From Enchytraeus crypticus (taxonomy: Eukaryota > Annelida > Clitellata > Enchytraeida > Enchytraeidae), in contig CAJHZI010000806.1 in the NCBI GenBank assembly GCA_905160935.1, positions 688,501-752,500 on the forward strand: a stretch of 64,000 nt of DNA, written 5' to 3'. Under the pieces are notes generated by a model, which saw nothing but the letters and a program-made list of their open reading frames with translations, did no database searches and was not told the DNA's origin. Shown here piece after piece: positions 55,684 to 64,000 of this stretch (its first letter is position 1; each line of letters starts with the position of its first letter). The position numbers were made by a program, and so were the translations under genes.

Positions 55684-58600
55684 CTTAGTGCACTGCCTAC
55701 TGGCAGGTCCATGGTATATTGGCCTAACGCCTCCACTGTTCTCTATCTTCCAATTTCCCAACATAACATAACAAAGCAACAATTAAAGTGCTACAATCAT
55801 TCCTGACAACTTAGAGCACTATTGAGACAAAATCAAGCCAGCGAGCAAAAAGATGGCCAAAAACGGTGCAAATTCCAAAATCCAGACATTCAGTCCAAAG
55901 TCCTATTCTTGTCAACATACCAGTGGACCTTTAAATTTTAAATTATTAATTTAAATCATTTAATTCCAATTGTTCATCAATATCTTTTGCACTTTGACAT
56001 ATTTTCAGGCATATTATATAAGTAAAAGACATATAACTATTACATATTACATATATAGGCCTATACTAACAAGAATCTCCTTCAATGTTGTCGAAAGGAT
56101 TCTGCAGGGAAATTGATGTAGTTTCACGCAAACTATGCTCCGTCAGGTAAGCAACAAACTTTCCCCCATTGAGACACTTTATGCTGTACGTCTCCATGCC
56201 AGGTGGTAATTGTATGATCTTTCCAGACACATAATCATCCCAGAAATATGTCCATCCAGTGGGATCAATGAGAGCGCCATTCAACAAGAGATTTGAAGCG
56301 CAATTGGGAGATGCAATCAGGATTAGGAAATGTATGAAGGAATCTACTTCAGGAGACATCGTTGTGAAGATATATTCGCTCTGACCGTAATCAAGAGGTC
56401 GCAAGTTCATAAGGTAAGTATTTCCAGTCAGATCACTGGGATATGACATGCAGCACTTTCCAATCAAGGTGGCTTGTATATCATCGGTGGCATTTATATG
56501 GTATGCATTGTCAGTAGGAAGATCTAGTTGGACAGTTCCAAAAGGTGAAATTGTGAGGCTTGCAGTGAAGTTTCCATGAGAATTTGTTATGTTACACGTT
56601 GTGTAACTTGATAATGCTGCAAAAATGCATATTTTTAATGTAACATTATAGTTTTAATAATTCAACTCCGTTTTATGAACTATATTTATTTTTAAGAATT
56701 GTAATGAGTAATTTGAGTCCATTGGCTATTGTTACTAACGGTCCGAAAATCCCACTTTCGGTAGCTATTCACAGCTTCCTGCATAGAAGGTTTCCTTCCC
56801 GTCTCACAAAGAATGTTTTTATTGTCAAGCTTGAGCAGTATTTTTGCATTATACTGTCTGCGCAAAACGGCATATCTTATGAATTCCTTCAGGTGATGTT
56901 CCAGCTTTCAACTTTCAGTAGACTACTATACGCCTCATAATGTTTTATTAATTTAACAATACAAAACTTTTGAAAATGTTTGGAAGCATTTTCTTCGTTC
57001 TAAAGAGTCTATCTTCTACATTCAATTAAATTCAATTTCTGTATATTACCAGATCTGACAAACGCAAAAAATAATTAACATATATCATAGCAAAATTATA
57101 GTAAGTAAAAGCGAGAACAATAATAATCCGGAAGAATATATAAAATCACAACTGATGTGGGATGCAATAATGAAGAAGGGCATGAAAAAAGGGTTTTGAT
57201 TGATAATATGGTGTGCGACAGATATGATTGGAGAGGCTCTATTGGTATCCCGACAATTAATAAACTGGGATTTATGGGAAGAAGAAGATGATGCTAATGA
57301 CTTGATCTTAACGTGATGCTTTTAAACTATAGTTATAGTAATCTGTTTTAAACTTAAATATTGTATTCACACAACTCTGGCGTTAATTCGAGGGATGTAC
57401 AGTATATTGTATTTCGCCCATTGAGATATTGTATCTATCGAAGTTTGTAAATTTGCTTTTTAAATTAGCGAAATTATCATAATTATTATATTTTTAACCC
57501 GCTCAGAAGGGGAATATTTGTTAATTTTTGCTTTGCATTCCTTAATGCCGTGTCACCAAACGTGCCCCGGAATCAAAGTGCATTGTATTGCTGCAGGCCA
57601 TTGAAAAACTATGGGACAGGAACGATTTCTCACGTAGGCTTAAATCTCCAGTAACAGCATTAGTCCTCTTGCCTATCACTCGCATGAAGTCTGTGCCTGC
57701 AGAATTTATGGGTCCCAAGGTCTCAAAGGCTATGGGTGCAAAAATGTATTTACAAGATAATTCGCTGTATTTAACGAGTTTCCTGCTAGCAGCTTCTTCG
57801 GCCGCAAAACCAGCAGCGCAGCTTGAAATGCAGATGTTACTTGCGGAAAGAGTGTCAATGAGAGTGACGTTCCATGAATTACATTTGCCCTCCGACCAGG
57901 GAATTCCCGAGTAGGAATTTGAGTGACTATATCAGGTCTCTTTATATCAGATCTGAGAAGGCTCAGAAGTTCTTTGATTGCGGGGATATTGTCATTGAGA
58001 AATTGATGACGTTCAACTCTACCGGCGCTAAGTCTGCAAGATAAGCCATGAGAGTCCCCTACACGTTAACTGCTGCACCATATTCACATGTGGGCGGTTC
58101 GCACAGGCTATTTAATGCCCAACTGCTCATTACTATTTTTATTATTCGTATTTTTATTATTTAATTTGTTACTTAATTATACCCCGAGTGTGAGGAACCC
58201 AATGTTCAATTGAAACGATGCGAGCAATACGTGCTGAATATGTGCCCAGCGCTAGCTGCTTAAGATAATCGCTAAAGCAGACAGCATTATATCTTTTCAA
58301 AGCCTTGGCCTTAGAAACGAGATCTCTCTCTCTCTCTCTCTCTTATCGCCGGTTTGCCCTGCAATTATTCTGCTTAAGCCATTAACGAAGTTAACTCCTT
58401 CCGGATTCATGGGTCCTTAGCTTCAATGGCTACTTGAATAATTTCATATTCTAAGGAGAGATCACGGTACATATCCACTTTCTCAGAGTCGCCTAGATCA
58501 GCATCTCCACCAGCAGCGAATGAAGTTGTATACAGGTAAGAGTTTGTCATGGTATAAGTGACCGTGACGTCCCATACGGCACATTTACCATTGCACCAGG

Positions 58601-59831
58601 ACACTAAAGTTATGCCGTCCGGGCGCTTGCTATCATCGTACGCGAAAGCTTACTCGCCGCTTGGTTTCTTAGAGGAATGGATGCCCGATCGCGAAAGGGC
58701 TCGCCATATTATGCCATTTAAATTTTGATGACCCGCCATTCTACCGTTTGTAGGAGGGACCGTGGACACCGAAAGCGTCGACTTCATTACCGCATGGTCA
58801 AATGTGCGGTTCACAAGCCTTCGCCCCTAAACCGTAAACTTGGTGTAGCTCACTAAATCTAAGGTGATAATGCAAATTCAAATAAAAATTTGGAAAAAGT
58901 ACAGATAAATCGATACGTTGTATTACCGGTCAAACGAAGGATATCACCATTGGGTCTCAGTGGAGAGCTCATCACGTAATACTCTCTGCGGAGTTTATCC
59001 AATGGAAGTACTGCATCTGTCTGGTAGTCCGCGCAAAGGTCTCCAGTATTAGTAAAACTCACGCCAACCAAGACACCTACAGGCTTGTTAGCAGTAATAA
59101 TCGTACCACTTAGATCCGCCCCGCCGTCTTCAGTGACCTGAATCTTTGGAATATATTTGACAAAGACGTCATCGAAATAACTATTCAAAAAGTCATTAGA
59201 AGCGAAATTACGTACGTTAATTTTGAATAAATAAAAATCAAGTAAATCAAGTGATCCATGGATAAAATTGTTACAAAATTTCAATATACATGTGCGCTGT
59301 CCTACTGAATTCATCAAGACATATAAAGTTTCCAGTAAAATGATGTATATTGTCGAATGTAAGCAACAGGATCAAATATATGAACTTAAAGAAAGAATAA
59401 CGTAAAAATATAGAATGTAGAATTATTTATTCGAAGGGGTTTCGTAAAGCAAAAAGAACTTCTAATAAAAGGCATTAACACAAAAATTATGATTCTGCAA
59501 GCATTGAGAAGGTCGGCAGTTCTGCATGGAAATGAAACTTGGACATTAAATAAAGAAAATGTCAGGAAACTAGAGGCATTGGAAATGCGGTTATGAGAAG
59601 GATGGAAAAGCTTATTTGGACTTACAAAATTACAAATTAATAAGTTCTTGAAAGAGTCGGTACTGATAGGCAGTTAATAATTGTGATATGAAAAGGAAAG
59701 AAATGCTGAATAAAACATATTGTATGGGGGAAGGGGGTGGGTGTTTGCCAAAGCATGTTGTAGAAGGAAAAGTGAAGAGAAATAGTTAGAGGAAGACCAG
59801 GCCACGGGATGTTGGATGATCTTATAACAAA

Positions 59832-59900
<69 letters not shown>

Positions 59901-62900
59901 ACATAGATTAAAAGTAGGCTGATGATAGAATTGGTTGTAAGAGTTATATGCCATGGTCCTGCCGTTCGGCAGTACACTAGAAGAAGGAAGCAGAATTGAT
60001 TCCAGGCGTCTAAATTTCAGGAGTTGCTACTGCATTTAAAAAATATAGAAATTCTTATCTACACGTGTAATTGGAAAAAACTTTTAAATTTTATATCATC
60101 GTCAGTTTCCTCACGCGAAAGCGATGTCAGTGACGATGTCAATAAAGTCTGTTCAGATAAGCAAACATAGCCATGCAATCTATGTGGCTTTATGGTACAG
60201 CCACATCTATGTAGCTATAGAATACAAGTAAAGAATGGTGCATCTCTGCAAGGTTCATCTATTTTGCAGCATATTAAGTATTATAGTCTCAGGTGTAAAA
60301 ATTAATACCTGAAGAATTTCAAATTTATTGACGGTCTCCGAAATAGTGTCTCCTTTGCCATAAGTTACTCCATTATACGTAATCGTCATATCTACAGATA
60401 AGGGGCCTCGTAGATTTATTGATACTTGAGTGTTGTCCTCTGATCCAATTATTGCGAATCCGTATGGTCCTAATGGACCAAACGTATCATTATAGTAATA
60501 AGTTGTTACTACATATTCTTTGCCCAGGCTTGCTGTAGGTAGAGCGCTGTATCCATCTGATACATGATCTCCGGTTACAATGGCCTGAACAGCAACGTGC
60601 TGTGAAGCGCAAATCTGAACTACTGATGCAATAAAGTAAAAATTAACACACTCATTATAGCTAAATGATAAACTCTGTTGATATCCATCACTTTTAATAC
60701 CACTTGTTTAAACCGTTAGGCAATTTAGACCATTTTCCGTAACCAGTCCAGTGAATATCTGAGATTTTACTCTCAGATCAGCGTGGCTGGGATACGAACC
60801 CATGAGGATTTAGTTCACCTCAAGATGTGTCAGTTAAAACTGCATGACGTCACCCCTACGCTATTAAGACATACTAAAGAACACATAGGCAGTAGTAGCA
60901 GAGTATAGTTATCTTTATATCCGTCTACTGCATTCTGTTTAATGTCACGTTCATGGCACATATTCCTATTCGCAGTTTATTCGCTCAGTAGAACTTCGTT
61001 GGAAATTCGACTTACATAATATAGGGCTTGGCTAGGGCTGGGACTCTAACAATCTAAAAGTTAACCAAGGCTTGGAAGAAGCGGCTTCTGAAATTATTTC
61101 ACATTGCTTTATTCTATACTCATTTATCGCAGCATGCAAAATATTTTATGGCTGTTATAGGCTATTACTTATTACTCCGGTCATAATACTTAAATATTTT
61201 TATCATTCATTAGTAACTCAAAACTATAGTGCTAATGTTACGTTGAAATGGTAAATTTAACTGGTTAATATAGTAGGTTGCGAATTTTGTTCCGGGTTCT
61301 TATCGTTTTATTTATTTTAAGTTTTAGCAATGAAAGGGTTATTTTATATGTTTGATATATTGAAGCACTAAAGCACAAATTAATAATCAATCAGTGTAAC
61401 TAATTCCTAATTCTACTCTTCCTACTCCATTAGAGACTCATTCCAAGGATTAGCATTCTAATTTCACTCCAGTTACAATTGAGGAGATTACTAAATTTGT
61501 TTTAGACTCTCCAGCCAAACATTTAGACTTGGACCCTATCACAACTTCTCTTTTAAAGAAGTGTATTCACATAGTTGCTACTGTATTGACATTGATTGTT
61601 AACTTCTTTATCTCTATTGGCATATTTCCTCGGGCTCTCAAGCTTGCAGTTTTCACTCCATTGCTTAAAAGCCCGCACTAGATTAGGAATCATTGTCAAA
61701 TTACAGGCTCATATCTAATCTGTCATGCATTTCTAAAATCATTTAAAAAATTGTTCCTTAGGGGCTTTCTACTCATCACACTTACTATGATCTATTTAAT
61801 AAGCATAAGGTTACATATTCGACGCATCGTTCAATTAAAATGGTGCTTTTATCTGTGTGCAATACAATTTGTTAATGCCATGTGAATGTAATGCTGAACT
61901 GGATTATGTATGCTTGATCTTGCGGCCGCTTTTGATACAATTAATCACAATATTCTTCAGGAACGTCTTCCTTCTTGGATTGGTATTCGAGTATTTGTGC
62001 TTGATCGGTCTTCCTCCTATCTGACGGATCGTTCTTTTAGTGCGAAATTAATGGAGTACATCTCTTCGCTTTTTCACTTAAAGAATAGTGTTTTTCAGGG
62101 TTCAGTTCTTGACCCTATTCTCTTCAATCCCTACACAACACCAATAAGCCCTCTGATCTCTTCTCATTCTCTTGATCTTGAACTATATGCTGATGGCGCT
62201 CATATGTACATTTGTTTAACTCCTCTAACTCCTATTCTTATGCTGAAACCTTCCTACAACGATCTTTCCAGTCTATATCCTCGATTGATATGATATCTAT
62301 ATGATCGGTTGAAGTTTGTTCAGAATTCTCTTGCGCAAGCAATTTCTTTTGTTCCAAGTATGCACTTGTTACGCCAATTTTAAAGTCTTTGCACTTGCTA
62401 AAGACTAAAGATTAAAGATTAAAGATAACTGGCTAAAGATTAAAGAGCGTATCATTTACAAAACAGATGCTTTAATCTATATATCTTTCACCAGCCCTGG
62501 ACAAACTTGTATGTCTCACTTGATTAAATTGATGCAGCCAGTTTTTACTCGGTTTTCAATTTTTTTTACTCTTGTGAGACCTAACTTACCTTCACGCTCT
62601 AAGCTATCTAATCGTTCTTTCCAGCATGCTGCACCGCAGATCTAATTTCTCTTCCATCCAATCTTTGGAAATCTTCGTTTGGTCACATCGGCTTTTGCTT
62701 TCCTATGAACAGTTCCACAGGCAGCTGAAGACCTATCTTCTCCATCTCTCTTTTCCATCCAGTGTCCATGAGGTACGACCTGCACCTAAATCTCCTTTTC
62801 TTTAATTCCCTTTACTTTGGACGGCTTTTCTGGAGCTTGCAATTTGCACCGTTTTGGACCTTCTTTTTTCTCGCCGGCTTGATTTGGTCTCAATAGTGAT

Positions 62901-62938
62901 CGATGTTGTTATTGATGACTGTAGCACTCTAATTGTTG

Positions 62939-62974
<36 letters not shown>

Positions 62975-64000
62975 GTAATACTAGTTTCGTTATTATTATG
63001 GAAACATAATCAAACATTAATGTTTAAAAAACGTAATCATACATAAATGGAAGTAATATTGCGCAAATACTGTACTAAGTTAACATGATCTTTTAAATTG
63101 GAATATTTGTTTCTAAGCTTCTAATTTGCCGGCATTTGTAAAATATTTGTTCAAATTATTGATTATATTATTCCCATCACTGGTAGTATAATTTTCGTGT
63201 TAAAAGTTTTGAACGATCAAGCCGGTTGATCATCGTTGTGTCATTAAATTAATGTTTTGAGCTGTACTCGTTTAAATAGCTTTAAACTCAAGTCTTTCTT
63301 GACTATGTTATGCACATAATTTCCTGAAATCAACAACTTTAGTAACACCTGTCTCATGTGAATATAATTAGTATTTTATAACAATTGCCATAGTCTTCTT
63401 CTTTGGCTTCATCAGTGCACTGTCAAATTGCAGGTTCAAGGTAGATATTCATGCTCAAAGTCTGCTTTCTAGTTCCATAACGGCACTCTTTACATCAACA
63501 AGTTAATTCCTTCACAAAGTCTATGTCTAATTCAAACCTTATGTCGCCTATAGTTTAGGAAATGTATGGCTTCTGAGGTGGTTTACCGTTGCCGTCCTCA
63601 GTTAGCTGGATTAATTACCATTTAATCATTGGGGGAATATTTCATGATGAGGTGGGTTCCCTCTTGCCATCCTCAGCTCCTGCCATAGTCGCCTCATATG
63701 TACAGGCAGCAGGTTGTTTGCCGTTGTCCTTTTCTGCAATGGTCCAACTACACCCGAGCACAACACATGAATTTCCATAATAATATGAATTAATAACTAT
63801 TACAATATAATAATCCTAATTATTATATGAAATATCCTACATGCAATGAACAAGCTTCGTGGATATCTAATGACCCAACCTACGTTACTTAAGAGCCTAC
63901 GCGCTGATGCTGTAACTAATTTGAGTTACCTTTATTGGTCTTTTGAACCCCGACTGATATCAGAGCCGCGGGTAGAGAGACATTGACTGAGCTGTTGGAC
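54769..64000 (-). CDS. G3: secreted IgGFc-binding-domain / PAN-like protein, 5' end outside
   Basis: Exons seen on the minus strand are 63930-64000 (3' part of exon 2, cut by the window), 60309-60622, 58927-59143, 56071-56616 and 54769-55052 (TGA). Lengths and phases match G1. Exon 3 reads VVQICASQHVAVQ, then [18 protein letters not shown]. Exon 4 differs from G1 at 8 of 72 residues by my count. The exon 5 reading frame is open from the acceptor, so the apparent start Met within it is not a gene start. The last exon keeps the seven-Cys module (one LLSD to LFSD change). The signal-peptide exon lies beyond the window. It is closest to G1, with which it shares intron insertions. Confidence 0.85.
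55512..55900 (-). repeat. SINE-4 relic, TA tract, LINE-A end and CR1-like end
   Basis: In order: SINE-4 relic (55512-55620), TA microsatellite (about 55628-55682), inverted LINE-A terminus (GTGCACTGCCTACTGGCAGG, 55687-55706) and inverted CR1-like terminus (55770-55880, TGAGACAAAATCAAGCCAGC). The first and third also occur in G1 intron 5. The TA tract sits where other copies have GA. Confidence 0.65.
56630..57500. other. G3 intron 4, unique part
   Basis: No gene. The region resembles 22460-22960 of G1 intron 4 at places (GATGTTCCAGCTTTCAACTT or GGTGTTCCAGCTTTCAACTT). A short GATGAT-repeat relic lies at 57245-57300. Confidence 0.55.
57540..57915 (-). mobile_element. Retroelement polyprotein C-terminal fragment 1
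   Basis: The minus strand reads NSWNVTLIDTLSASNI, then AAGFAAEEAASRK and YIFAPIAFETLGPIN in one frame with little damage. This pattern is found at the C-terminal end of reverse-transcriptase proteins in many invertebrate genomes. The plus-strand 108-codon ORF is its shadow. It lies in G3 intron 4, sense to the gene. Confidence 0.6.
58320..58625 (-). mobile_element. Retroelement polyprotein C-terminal fragment 2
   Basis: The frame 58407-58604 reads WCNGKCAVWDVTVTYTMTNS, then FAAGGDADLGDSEK and YEIIQVAIEA. This is a diverged relative of the fragment at 57540-57915, followed by a TC run (58323-58344). Confidence 0.6.
59440..59990 (+). mobile_element. LINE-A 3' fragment in G3 intron 3, TA tract inside
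   Basis: Collinear with 27290-27790 of G1 intron 3 (GAACTTCTAATAAAAGGC, then CATGGTCCTGCCGTTCGGCA). A TA microsatellite at 59837-59893 interrupts it and is absent from the G1 copy, so it expanded after the duplication. Confidence 0.75.
60241..60275 (+). other. Empty site paralogous to the Gypsy insertion
   Basis: CATCTCTGCAAGGTTCATCT followed by ATTTTGCAGC corresponds to CATCTCTGCAATGTTCAT (5' flank, ending 28044) joined to CTATTTTGCAGC (3' flank, from 33271). There is only one copy of the target octamer (AGGTTCAT here, ATGTTCAT in G1). Confidence 0.85.
60660..60880 (-). repeat. SINE-2, copy 3
   Basis: Matches 11150-11358 and 15175-15395 with the inverted B box (GGGATACGAACCC) and the AGTCCAGTGAATATCTG body. 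It lies in G3 intron 2. Confidence 0.7.
60880..61420. other. G3 intron 2, part shared with G1
   Basis: No gene. 60940-61080 resembles 33700-33850 in G1 intron 2. Confidence 0.5.
61425..62975 (+). mobile_element. Decayed CR1-like LINE, reverse transcriptase to 3' tail
   Basis: The 127-codon frame at 61910-62293 shows LDLAAAFDTINHNILQERLP (motif A), VFQGSVLDPILFN (motif B) and LELYADGAHMYI, where the usual YADD is YADG. Upstream (61430-61760) text like LDLDPITTSLLKKC is visible in broken frames. Downstream the C-terminus near 62700 (YEQFHRQLKTYLLHLSF) and the CR1-type terminus lead to a TTG/ATT tail at 62937-62975. It is inactive and lies antisense in G3 intron 2. Confidence 0.75.
63395..63775 (-). 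repeat. R360 repeat, copy 5
   Basis: Collinear with 1924-2290 in the same orientation (CACAAAGTCTATG, GGCTTCTGAGGTGGTTTACC, TTTCATGATGAGGTGGG). The 63-codon ORF over its end is incidental. It lies in G3 intron 2. Confidence 0.7.

Noticed and set aside
56066..56467. Separate 133-residue gene starting at an internal Met
   Set aside because: The frame is open upstream to the acceptor at 56616 and matches exon 5 of G1 and G2 throughout.
57588..57914. 108-codon plus-strand gene
   Set aside because: The opposite strand carries a recognisable retroelement C-terminal pattern, so the plus frame is a shadow.

Overview
The window is AT-rich animal nuclear DNA. Its genes have spliced exons with GT-AG introns. 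Unique sequence is interleaved with retroelements, tRNA-derived SINE-like repeats and GA, TA and ATT microsatellites. The repeat mixture, together with an expanded family of secreted IgGFc-binding-type proteins, suggests an invertebrate, perhaps a mollusc. No marker in the window proves the species.

Layout. (1) 1-2.3 kb is repeat-bearing intergenic DNA. (2) 2374-5263 (+) is a two-exon ERG28 homologue, an ER membrane scaffold for sterol synthesis. Its single intron carries an extra copy of the splice donor, three extra copies of the splice acceptor and a decayed copy of the 3' coding end. (3) 8261 to beyond 64000 (-) is a tandem array of four paralogous genes, called G0, G1, G2 and G3 here. 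I reconstructed each from spliced exons. Each has six coding exons: a signal peptide; three exons (about 240, 314 and 217 nt) forming an IgGFc-binding N-terminal-type beta domain; a 543-546 nt exon; and a last exon coding a cysteine-rich PAN/apple-like module. Intron phases (1,1,0,1,1) are identical in all four. G0 (8261-15603) is the diverged member. G1 (20785-38149), G2 (44006-51615) and G3 (54769 to past the window end) are recent duplicates.

(4) The introns are full of mobile DNA. G1 intron 3 holds a nearly intact Gypsy-type LTR retrotransposon (28045-33262, + strand) with 425-bp LTRs. Its gag and pol are in the same frame, separated by one UGA followed by CUAG, a known readthrough context. 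G1 intron 2 holds the largest copy of a LINE (34.45-36.3 kb). Fragments of this LINE recur about ten times in the window and end in a short hairpin that runs into a simple repeat. G3 intron 2 holds a decayed CR1-like LINE. G1 intron 4 holds a long palindrome of about 840 bp with TA tracts at its centre.

How the parts relate. The four secreted paralogues could be soluble or mucus proteins whose central beta domains vary while their first and last modules stay fixed, which would suit recognition proteins; that role is an inference. ERG28 is an unrelated housekeeping neighbour, convergent with G0. Shared retroelement fragments inside G1 and G3 introns show that these two genes derive from one block duplication. 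The Gypsy insertion is younger than that duplication, because G3 keeps the empty site.
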